This document shows, piece by piece, positions 16,966 to 24,953 of a stretch of DNA of 64,000 bases. Location of the stretch: positions 1-64,000 of the forward strand of contig JAFYRX010000055.1 in the NCBI GenBank assembly GCA_017546725.1. Direction: 5' to 3'. Under the pieces are notes generated by a model. That model was not told the origin of the DNA and searched no databases. It saw only the letters and a program-made list of their open reading frames with translations. How positions within the stretch are numbered: the first letter of the stretch is position 1; each line of letters opens with the position of its first letter. A program made the translations under genes and the position numbers. Source of the DNA: Alistipes sp. GTDB taxonomy: Bacteria > Bacteroidota > Bacteroidia > Bacteroidales > Rikenellaceae.

Positions 16966-17682
16966 CTACCCTATTATAAATATAGTCGGGCGCTTGGCAA
17001 TATCGGGCAACCCTCTGCGTCTCCACTCCGCAACTCGGAGTGTTTGAATCACCTCGTCGGGTGAAGTTATATCACACGCGATTGTCAAACGACACTCTGC
17101 ACCACATACCGTCAAAATCTGCTCGGCCAACTTTACATTACGATAAGGAGCCTCAATGAAAATTTGTGATTGATGCTCTACTACGGCTTTACGTTCCAAA
17201 GCCTTAAGAGCCTTTGCTCTTTCGGGCGGCTTCACGGGCAGATAGCCGTTGAAGGCAAACGATTGACCATTAAGCCCCGAGGCCATCAGTGCCAACAAAA
17301 TTGATGACGGGCCAACCAACGGCACAACCCTTATACCTTTGCGATGAGCAGCCTCAACAACCAACGCACCAGGGTCTGCCACACCTGGTACACCTGCCTC
17401 CGATATAACACCTGCCGAACGGCCCTCCACGATAGGCTTAATCATAGCCTCTACGGCCTGGCCAGCGATGGTATGCTCATTGAGTTCTACAAACTCCAAA
17501 TCATCGATTCGTCTCTCAATCTTAGCCTTCGACAGGAATCGCCGAGCCGAACGAACATTCTCCACAATAAAATAGTCGAGCGAATCAATCACTCGCTTGT
17601 TTCCCTGTGGTAACACATCCTCTATCGCCGAAGAGTCCGAAATCGGACACGGAATCATATATAATATACCCTTTTCTGCCAT
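16966..17682 (-). CDS. rsmI: RsmI-type SAM-dependent methyltransferase (tetrapyrrole methylase family)
   Basis: A 238-residue member of the tetrapyrrole methylase family, closest in motif to RsmI, which 2'-O-methylates C1402 of 16S rRNA. Motifs: ISEAGVPGVADPG near residues 93-105 (SAM site) and PLVGPSSILLALMASG near 115-130. It is somewhat shorter at the N-terminus than E. coli RsmI and lacks its first Gly-rich strand (it starts with LYMIPCPI), which is usual in Bacteroidota. Its ATG overlaps the stop codon of murF-alr by one base (TAATG), so translation is coupled. Confidence 0.82.
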   Translation of the reverse strand: MAEKGILYMIPCPISDSSAIEDVLPQGNKRVIDSLDYFIVENVRSARRFLSKAKIERRIDDLEFVELNEHTIAGQAVEAMIKPIVEGRSAGVISEAGVPGVADPGALVVEAAHRKGIRVVPLVGPSSILLALMASGLNGQSFAFNGYLPVKPPERAKALKALERKAVVEHQSQIFIEAPYRNVKLAEQILTVCGAECRLTIACDITSPDEVIQTLRVAEWRRRGLPDIAKRPTIFIIG

Positions 17683-20051
17683 TACTCTCTAACGTATATG
17701 CGTTTCACACGTGCCGACACCGAAGTGATTATCTCGTATGATATTGTACTCAACTCCTTGGCCATATCTTCGGGAGTATTACCTGCTACAGGTGAGAAGA
17801 TAATAACCTCATCTCCCTCTTTTACACCCTCTATATCGGTCACATCTATCATACAACTATCCATACAGATACGTCCAACCGTCGGGGCCTTTGCGCCGCC
17901 AACCAACATCGACCAGCGTCCACCACCCAAATGACGGTCCAAACCATCAGCATAACCAATCGGAATAGTTGCTATCTTGCTATCACGATGCAACTCTCCA
18001 GCCTGCCCATATCCTATCGCTTCACCCGCTTTACGCTCACGCAACTGCACGATACGTGTCTTGAGTGTCGATACAGGTTGTAACTCATCATTATGCTTAT
18101 AACCGTACCCATACAATCCCAAACCCAAACGACACATATCGAACTTGGCTTCGGGGAATCGCTCTATGGCCGCTGAATTTGCCGTATGGCGCAATACTTT
18201 ATATGGCAAAGCCTCCGCTATGCGATTGCTCATACGCTCAAACAATGCTAATTGTTCCCTTGTAAAGTCATCCTTCGACTCTTCGTCAGCACACGACAAA
18301 TGGGCAAACACCGATGCTACCTTCAACGTCTTATCCGCCTTTAACTCGGCAACCAAATCATCCAACTCCTGCTCCACGAATCCCAAGCGATGCATTCCTG
18401 TATCCAACTTGATATGCACGGGATAATTCTTTATGCCATAGCGTTCAACACTGGCTCTGAAATCGTACAGCGAATGGAAACTATATATCTCGGGTTGCAA
18501 ATCGTTGGCTACCATCTTATCGAAACTACCAGCATCGGCATTCAGCACAACAATCGGCATCGTAATACCCTTTCGGCGCAATACAATACCCTCATCAGCA
18601 AATGCTACGGCCAGATAATCCATACCCAGTCGTTGCATCAACTGCGCCACCTCTACATCGCCCGCACCATAACTCAACGCCTTAACCATAGCCACCAAGC
18701 GATGATTCATCGGCAGGAAACGTCTGAAATAACCTACATTATGCGTCATTGCATCGAGGTTTACCTCCAAAACCGTAGTATGGCTTCTGCGCTCCAACTG
18801 ATGGCACACCCTCTCAAAATGTGAGCGACGATTACCTTTCAGCAATATCGTGCGACCTGCAATATCGTCATACGACAAACCTTGCTCCAACTCCTCGGTT
18901 GAAGCATAGAATCGAGTCTTACACTTAAACTTCGAGGCATAGAGTCTTATCCTCTCGCCAACACCTATCAGCATATCGACCTTTGCTCGCTGGGCCAAAG
19001 CCGCCACTCGCTCATACAACTCCTCATCGGGCATTCCACTCTGCTCAATATCCGACACTACGGCTGTCGTAGGTGCACCCAAAGCCACACTCTGCAACGT
19101 ATCGAGCGCCAACGCCAAAGAATTTATATCCGAATTGTAGGTATCGTTTATTATGGTAGAGGAGTTTATACCCTCCTTAACTTCCAAACGCATAGCGACA
19201 TCCTCCTGACGAGGAGTAACCTCGCCAAAGCCCAACTCGCGACAAAGTGTTTTAACCAACTGTCCGTCTATACGGATTGCCTCGCCTCCAGCCCTCAGGC
19301 TCTCGACACTCTCTTTTGACGCATCCAAAACTCTACAACCCGCAGGCAGAGTGCCCTCTATCGCGCCCGTTATCTGTTCGTATGAACTATGATATATAAA
19401 GGTTTGCGCATCACGCGTAAGTATCAATTTCTCATTAATCTTCTGTTCCAGAGAGTCAAAGTTACTCTGGTGAGCATCGCCTATCGAGGTCATAACTACC
19501 ACATCGGGCTGAATCATCCTCTCCAAACGCTCCATCTCGCCACATTGCGAAATACCAGCCTCGATAAATGCCACCTGCTCATCACCTTGAATCATCAACA
19601 GCGACAATGCTACGCCCAACTGCGAATTATAACTCATCGGCGAGGCAAAGAACTTTACATCTGTAGGCAGTGAGCGTGCCACCCACTCCTTGACTATGGT
19701 CTTGCCATTTGAGCCTGTAATACCGACTACACAACCCTTGAACGACTCTCTATGAGCCGCCGCCAAAGTCTGCAGGGCCACCAGAGAATTTTCTACGACA
19801 ACACATCCTGCATCTTGCCCGATTATCGTAGCTGCCTCTTCGCGCTCCACCATAAAGGCCGTAACGCCTCGGCGTAACATATCTTTAATATAGTCGTGCG
19901 AGTCGTGATTATCACCACGCATAGCCACAAACATAGCATCACCAGCGAAGGCACAACTGCGCGAATCAGTCACGATGCCACCAACCGTAACATCTCGACC
20001 AACCACTCGCCCACCACACTTTTGGGCTATCTCCGACAAGCGATACTTCAT
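17682..20051 (-). CDS. murF-alr: Fused MurF ligase / alanine racemase
   Basis: A 789-residue fusion. Residues about 1-425 are UDP-N-acetylmuramoyl-tripeptide:D-Ala-D-Ala ligase (P-loop GSNGKT at 113-118, NDTYNSD at about 302-308). Residues about 427-789 are PLP-dependent alanine racemase, with the cofactor lysine K457 in MVKALSYGAG. One chain thus makes D-alanine and uses D-Ala-D-Ala in peptidoglycan precursor synthesis. This fusion is characteristic of Bacteroidota. It lies 16 bases after mutS2 and overlaps the RsmI-type gene by one base. Both halves appear catalytically complete. Confidence 0.96.
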   Translation of the reverse strand: MKYRLSEIAQKCGGRVVGRDVTVGGIVTDSRSCAFAGDAMFVAMRGDNHDSHDYIKDMLRRGVTAFMVEREEAATIIGQDAGCVVVENSLVALQTLAAAHRESFKGCVVGITGSNGKTIVKEWVARSLPTDVKFFASPMSYNSQLGVALSLLMIQGDEQVAFIEAGISQCGEMERLERMIQPDVVVMTSIGDAHQSNFDSLEQKINEKLILTRDAQTFIYHSSYEQITGAIEGTLPAGCRVLDASKESVESLRAGGEAIRIDGQLVKTLCRELGFGEVTPRQEDVAMRLEVKEGINSSTIINDTYNSDINSLALALDTLQSVALGAPTTAVVSDIEQSGMPDEELYERVAALAQRAKVDMLIGVGERIRLYASKFKCKTRFYASTEELEQGLSYDDIAGRTILLKGNRRSHFERVCHQLERRSHTTVLEVNLDAMTHNVGYFRRFLPMNHRLVAMVKALSYGAGDVEVAQLMQRLGMDYLAVAFADEGIVLRRKGITMPIVVLNADAGSFDKMVANDLQPEIYSFHSLYDFRASVERYGIKNYPVHIKLDTGMHRLGFVEQELDDLVAELKADKTLKVASVFAHLSCADEESKDDFTREQLALFERMSNRIAEALPYKVLRHTANSAAIERFPEAKFDMCRLGLGLYGYGYKHNDELQPVSTLKTRIVQLRERKAGEAIGYGQAGELHRDSKIATIPIGYADGLDRHLGGGRWSMLVGGAKAPTVGRICMDSCMIDVTDIEGVKEGDEVIIFSPVAGNTPEDMAKELSTISYEIITSVSARVKRIYVRE

Positions 20052-20067
20052 ATTATGCTATCTCCTA

Positions 20068-22566
20068 TTAATCGTTCTTAAATCTCACCACCGTAATACC
20101 AGCACCACCTCTGTCAGCGTGCTCATCCGTAGCCGAAGCCACCTCCGAGATACTACGCAAATAGCGACGTATCTCCTCTTTAAGTGCGCCCGTACCCTTA
20201 CCGTGCAGAATCGTTACACCGCCAACACCTACCATCAAGGCATCATCGACCAAATCCTGCACAACCTCCAAAGCCTCCGTAGCACGCATACCACGCACAT
20301 CGACACTATCCTTGAAGTTCAACTTTCGTGACGATATATCGACCGACAGGACAGTACGCGGCGTAACGGGTTTTACCGACTTTTTATATTCGGCGTTAGA
20401 TACAACCTTCAACTTATCCTTATCAACCACAGTCAATATCTGACCGAAAGCCACCTGAGCCTTCTTACCCTTGATGCTCTGCACTACGCCCAGCACCTCT
20501 TGACCGTCAATCTTGACCTTGGCACCCACCTCGATGGGTTTAGGGGCAGCCATCGGCTCACTCTTCTGTGCGACAGGCTCCTGACCTTGACGCTTTTTAT
20601 TCTCCTCACGGCGGGCCTTGCGGCGTTGCAGACGCTCCATCTCTCGCTCGACCTTATCCGCAGCAAATGACGATGTCTCGGTCTGCTCTACTTCGCTCTT
20701 AAAGTCATCCAACTCACGACGTGCCAAACGTGTGAGTTCCTTCTCGGCTTGAGCCTCCTTGATTGTGCGTATAGTATTTTCAATCTGACGGTTAGCATCA
20801 GCAATTAGTTGTTGAGCCTCGGCCTTTGCCTTCTGCAAAATCTCCTTACGCTCATCCTTTATGCGCGAGAGTTGCTCAGCATAGGTCGATTCCAACTCCT
20901 CGACCTTACGGTCGGTCTGACGGATTCTATCACGTTTTTGCGACCAATAGTGCTTATCGCGTGCAATCTCACGCAACTGACGCTCCAGGTTTATATGGTC
21001 GCTACCCGCCTTGTCGCTCGCTCGACGAATAATATCCTCTGGCAAACCTATCTTGCGCGCTATCTCTACTGCGAACGAACTACCTGGCTTACCCTGCTCC
21101 AACTTAAACAAGGGGCGGATGTTCTGCACATCGAACATCATTGCTCCATTAGCCACACCTTCGGTGCCCGTTGCGTAATATTTAATATTAGAGTAGTGAG
21201 TCGTAATCACTCCATAACATCCCTTCTCCAGCAGACGTTCCAAAATAGACTCTGCGATAGCACCACCTATGACAGGCTCAGTACCCGAGCCAAACTCATC
21301 AATCAGCACCAGTGTACGAGGTGATGCCGCCTGCAGCGTATTTTTCATATTGAGCAGGTGCGATGAATAGGTCGAAAGGTCGTTATCCATCGACTGCTCG
21401 TCACCAATATCCAGACATATATGCTCAAATATGGGCAATTCGCTGGTCTCGGCTGCCGTCACGGGGAATCCGCATTGAAACATATACTGCACCATACCCG
21501 TAGTCTTCAAACATACCGACTTACCACCAGCATTAGGACCAGATATAACCAATATATGCTTCTGCTTGTCGAGTTGCATATCCAACTTTACCAACTCCTT
21601 TTTCTCGCGCTTTAGCGTCTGCGCCAACAAAGGATGGAAAGCTTTGCGCAACACCAATCTATCATCAAGCGACACAATCGGCTTACCTGCACTATTCTCG
21701 ATAGCCCAACGAGCCTTTGCTCGCAACACATCCATATCGGCCAAATACTCTCCTGCTGCAGTTATCGGCTCAGCATCGGGTGCTAACTCCTCGGTAAAGA
21801 CGGTCAGCAGACGCACTACTTCTCTACGCTCGGCATACTCCAACTCCTTGAGTTCGTTGTTGAGTTCTACAACCTCAACAGGCTCAATATAAAACGTACG
21901 GCCCGTAGCCGATTCGTCTTGGATAAATCCGTTGAGTTTACGTTTATTTGCCGCCGACACGGGAATCACTGCCCTACCATCACGAATCGAAATCATCGCT
22001 TCGGCATCAACTATACCTGCCTTTTTGGCATTTGCCAACACCTGCTGCAAGCGTTTTGCCACCTGTCCTTCGTGTTGGCGTATGGCACGACGTATGGTAA
22101 GCAATTCGGGCGTAGCGGTATCTTTCACGCCACCCTCATCATCTACTATTTGGTTGATGCGTCTGATTATATCGGGGAATACACAAACACTCTCGCTACG
22201 CTTATGCAAGCGAGGATATTGTGTCTGTGGACGGCTCAATACGAAGCCCACCATATTACCGACAGCAGTCAATGCCCGGCGCAGAACGACAACCTCCTCT
22301 ACGGTCAAGAAAGCACCCTCAACACCCAACTTGGCCATCACAGCCTCCATATCGGGATACTCATCACGAGGTGTAGCGGGGTCTATCATCAGCATCTGAC
22401 GCATCTCGTCCGCCGACTCCTGCCTACGCTCAATCTCCTTACGTGAAACAGAAAACTTCTCACCGAGCACTCTTTCGCGGGCCACACTCATACTACAGAG
22501 TGCAGCAACCTGCTCACGCACGCGGTCAAAACCTATTTTCTGTTCAAAGTTAGTAGGATAAATCAT
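20068..22566 (-). CDS. mutS2: Endonuclease MutS2
   Basis: An 832-residue MutS2. MutS-type ATPase with Walker A GPNAGGKS at 343-350 and Walker B LVLIDEFGSGTEP near 420. A long coiled coil (about 520-640) rich in Lys/Glu follows. The C-terminal Smr nuclease domain (about 755-832) has VDVRGMRATEAL and HGKGTGAL motifs. Family roles include suppression of recombination and rescue of collided ribosomes. It is part of the same leftward run as murF-alr and the MCE protein, with gaps of 16 and 20 bases. Confidence 0.96.
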   Translation of the reverse strand: MIYPTNFEQKIGFDRVREQVAALCSMSVARERVLGEKFSVSRKEIERRQESADEMRQMLMIDPATPRDEYPDMEAVMAKLGVEGAFLTVEEVVVLRRALTAVGNMVGFVLSRPQTQYPRLHKRSESVCVFPDIIRRINQIVDDEGGVKDTATPELLTIRRAIRQHEGQVAKRLQQVLANAKKAGIVDAEAMISIRDGRAVIPVSAANKRKLNGFIQDESATGRTFYIEPVEVVELNNELKELEYAERREVVRLLTVFTEELAPDAEPITAAGEYLADMDVLRAKARWAIENSAGKPIVSLDDRLVLRKAFHPLLAQTLKREKKELVKLDMQLDKQKHILVISGPNAGGKSVCLKTTGMVQYMFQCGFPVTAAETSELPIFEHICLDIGDEQSMDNDLSTYSSHLLNMKNTLQAASPRTLVLIDEFGSGTEPVIGGAIAESILERLLEKGCYGVITTHYSNIKYYATGTEGVANGAMMFDVQNIRPLFKLEQGKPGSSFAVEIARKIGLPEDIIRRASDKAGSDHINLERQLREIARDKHYWSQKRDRIRQTDRKVEELESTYAEQLSRIKDERKEILQKAKAEAQQLIADANRQIENTIRTIKEAQAEKELTRLARRELDDFKSEVEQTETSSFAADKVEREMERLQRRKARREENKKRQGQEPVAQKSEPMAAPKPIEVGAKVKIDGQEVLGVVQSIKGKKAQVAFGQILTVVDKDKLKVVSNAEYKKSVKPVTPRTVLSVDISSRKLNFKDSVDVRGMRATEALEVVQDLVDDALMVGVGGVTILHGKGTGALKEEIRRYLRSISEVASATDEHADRGGAGITVVRFKND

Positions 22567-22586
22567 TTTACTGCGTCCTCAATCGA

Positions 22587-23621
22587 TTACTGCGCCTTCT
22601 TAATCTCCTTTAATTTTGCCTCGTGCACCTTCTCGGCCATCTCATCAGCACGCTTTATAGCCTTCTTCTCGGCTTTAGCCTTAGCCTTCTCGACCTTCTT
22701 GGTAGGATTGCTCCCGAATACCGAAACATTTATATAACGATGAGGATTCTCCTGCAAATCTGCCAACAAAGTAGTGAGATTTGCGCTCGCCTGTGCCAAA
22801 TTATCATACAGTTCAGCATCTTCCAACAACTTGCCGACACTACCGTCTCCGCTATTTATCGATGCCAAAACCTTATTCAACTGCTCCACTGTAGCCGAAA
22901 TCTCGCTAACAATATCAGCCTCAGTCAACTGCGTAGAGAATGTATTCAAATTACCGATGATACTATCCACCTGCTCGGCATTATCACCCAAACTCTTGCT
23001 AAAGCGGCTCAACGAAGCCATAGCCTCCTCCAGGTGCTTCTTCTCTTTCGCCAACATATCGTTCACACTACCTGTCACGCCATCAACATTTTTCACGATT
23101 TCCGTAATGTTGTCGGTATTGGCCGCCATAAGGTTATTTACGCTCTCTAAAGTCTGCGTCATTTCATCCATAATAAGTGTCACCTTGGCGATTATGCCCT
23201 CCATCTCCGAAGATGCCATCTCCATCAAATCGACACTCACCTCAGTCTGGATAGTACCCTCGTTGGGAACCATCTCTGTGGCTGAGCCATAGACAATCTC
23301 CACAGCCTTACCGCCCATAAGACCATCGCTAAATATTTTGGCTTTTGAGTCTGTCGGCACTGAATAACGTTTTTCTACTGACAATGTCACCTCAACGCCC
23401 TTTGTCGGGTCCTCGTTCAATGTTACCTCCAACACCGAGCCGACCTTCACACCGTGAATCATTACGGCCGATGCTGGTTGTATACCGCCTACATTATCGT
23501 AATAAGCATAGTAAACATTATAACTGCTAAATACATCCGTTCCCTTCAAGTAACGAATCACCCCCCAGCCTATAACCAACACGATTACGGCAAACAATCC
23601 AACTTTAACTTCTCTTTTCAT
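22587..23621 (-). CDS. MCE/MlaD-type lipid-transport protein
   Basis: A 344-residue protein with one N-terminal membrane anchor (about 5-24), a single MCE domain (about 35-115) and a long helical region (about 130-300) with regularly spaced hydrophobics. It ends in a very Lys/Ala-rich tail (about 305-344). MCE proteins such as MlaD form rings that pass phospholipids between membranes; the rest of a Mla transporter (permease, ATPase) is not next to it here. It stands 21 bases after the amidase gene. The basic tail is probably periplasmic. Confidence 0.9.
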   Translation of the reverse strand: MKREVKVGLFAVIVLVIGWGVIRYLKGTDVFSSYNVYYAYYDNVGGIQPASAVMIHGVKVGSVLEVTLNEDPTKGVEVTLSVEKRYSVPTDSKAKIFSDGLMGGKAVEIVYGSATEMVPNEGTIQTEVSVDLMEMASSEMEGIIAKVTLIMDEMTQTLESVNNLMAANTDNITEIVKNVDGVTGSVNDMLAKEKKHLEEAMASLSRFSKSLGDNAEQVDSIIGNLNTFSTQLTEADIVSEISATVEQLNKVLASINSGDGSVGKLLEDAELYDNLAQASANLTTLLADLQENPHRYINVSVFGSNPTKKVEKAKAKAEKKAIKRADEMAEKVHEAKLKEIKKAQ

Positions 23622-23642
23622 CCAATCTCTATTTTATTTTTC

Positions 23643-24809
23643 CTATTTCACAATCTTACCTTCGCTAAAATGTATAACGAAAGCATCCTTGAAAACATTA
23701 CGTACCGCCGCCACATTTTTCTGAGCCTCGGCACGTGTTGCAAACTCTCCGTAGCAATATTTATACTTCAACACACCACTACCTTCGTAACACTTTACCT
23801 TGCCACGATACGTCTTGAACTGTGCATCCGATGCCTTTAGTCTTTTATCCGATGCCAACAACTGAATAGCATAACCTTCGGCAGATGCCTCAACCGCCTC
23901 CGTCTTGTCGGTCACAACCTCTTGCTTCGCAGGTTCTGCCTCTTTCTCCTTCACTACGGCTACGCTCTCTTCTGCTATTGGAGCAGGCTCTTCTGCGACG
24001 ACATTGTCGCTCACCACAGCACTTGCCGTACCATCCAAATGAGCAAAATACTCCTTAACTGCATTACACAGCATTCGCGCCAACTCGTTTTGCCCCTTCT
24101 CGGACTTCATATAGGCCAACTCGCTCTTGTTGGTCATAAAACCCAACTCGGTAAGTACACTCGGCATATCCGTTGCATACAACACCTTCAACAACTGGCG
24201 CTTAACCTTGCGCACAGTACGGCCGCCCTTACCATAATGCGACTGCATTATTCGAGCCATCATCTCACTATACTCGCCGTATGTAAACTGCAGATTCTGA
24301 ATATAGGCCCTCACCATAGCGGCTGTATTCTCATCCGACATATCAATCAACTCATCTTTATGATTGTCGTACAATGCGTCTTCATTATAACGAGTCTCTT
24401 TCTCACTCTCACCCATTATCAACGTCTCTGCACCCTTGACCGATGTGTTTTTGGCAGCATTGGCGTGAATCGATATAAACAAATCACCCTCCGCCTTATT
24501 GGCTATATTGGCACGTGCCGACAAATCCTCATTCAGCGACTGTCCAAGAGCCGTATCCGTCTTACGGGTATAAACAACCTTTGCATTAGGCAACTCCTTC
24601 TCAATCAATGTTCCCAACTTCAACGCAACAGCCAGATTTATATCCTTCTCCTTGACTCCTCCATACACCGCACCTGGGTATGCCTTACCTCCGTGGCCTG
24701 CATCTATAACTACCACACGCTGACGTGCTGCGACCTCTTTGGCCACAACCTGCGCACTCTCACAGATACCCGCAAATAACAATACTATACAACAGAGTAT
24801 ATGTTTCAT
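23643..24809 (-). CDS. N-acetylmuramoyl-L-alanine amidase with SPOR-like tail
   Basis: A 388-residue exported amidase. I prefer the start at 24809, which gives a clean signal peptide (MKHILCCIVLLFAG); the in-frame start at 24893 would put 28 polar residues in front of it. Amidase_3 domain about 30-265: zinc residues in DAGHGG, the Glu after VKEKD, SIHANA and the catalytic LTELGF motif. A Glu/Val/Ala-rich linker and a SPOR-like domain (about 305-385) follow, which would bind denuded glycan at the division site. It cleaves the peptide side chain from peptidoglycan. It is divergent from lptD and the first gene of the leftward run. Confidence 0.93.
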   Translation of the reverse strand: MKHILCCIVLLFAGICESAQVVAKEVAARQRVVVIDAGHGGKAYPGAVYGGVKEKDINLAVALKLGTLIEKELPNAKVVYTRKTDTALGQSLNEDLSARANIANKAEGDLFISIHANAAKNTSVKGAETLIMGESEKETRYNEDALYDNHKDELIDMSDENTAAMVRAYIQNLQFTYGEYSEMMARIMQSHYGKGGRTVRKVKRQLLKVLYATDMPSVLTELGFMTNKSELAYMKSEKGQNELARMLCNAVKEYFAHLDGTASAVVSDNVVAEEPAPIAEESVAVVKEKEAEPAKQEVVTDKTEAVEASAEGYAIQLLASDKRLKASDAQFKTYRGKVKCYEGSGVLKYKYCYGEFATRAEAQKNVAAVRNVFKDAFVIHFSEGKIVK

Positions 24810-24853
24810 ATAAAAAACTCTCGAAATATTATCCGTAATCGATAAAAAAACGC

Positions 24854-24861
24854 TATATTTG
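24854..24861 (+). promoter_or_regulatory. -7 box upstream of lptD
   Basis: TATATTTG fits the Bacteroidota -7 consensus TAnnTTTG on the plus strand. Transcription would start near 24868, about 86 bases before the lptD start, which would place the 20-bp palindrome at 24912-24931 inside the leader. No clear -33 TTTG is seen. Confidence 0.4.
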
Positions 24862-24911
24862 TCGGTTAAAATATCGCTCCTAAAGTTGGGCAACCATCAC
24901 ATCCGAGCGGT

Positions 24912-24931
24912 TTTGCCGACGCGTCGGCAAA
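24912..24931. repeat. Perfect 20-bp palindrome between amidase and lptD genes
   Basis: Bases 24912-24921 are the exact reverse complement of 24922-24931 with no spacer (TTTGCCGACG then CGTCGGCAAA). It is GC-rich inside an AT-rich divergent intergenic region. A zero-loop palindrome is more typical of a dimeric protein-binding site than of an RNA hairpin, but either is possible. Confidence 0.7.
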
Positions 24932-24953
24932 GGTACAAAAAATTATTGACATT

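Noticed and set aside
23922..24779. A 285-codon plus-strand frame opposite the amidase gene
   Set aside because: It is Cys/His/Leu-rich, low-complexity antisense translation lying entirely inside the amidase coding region.
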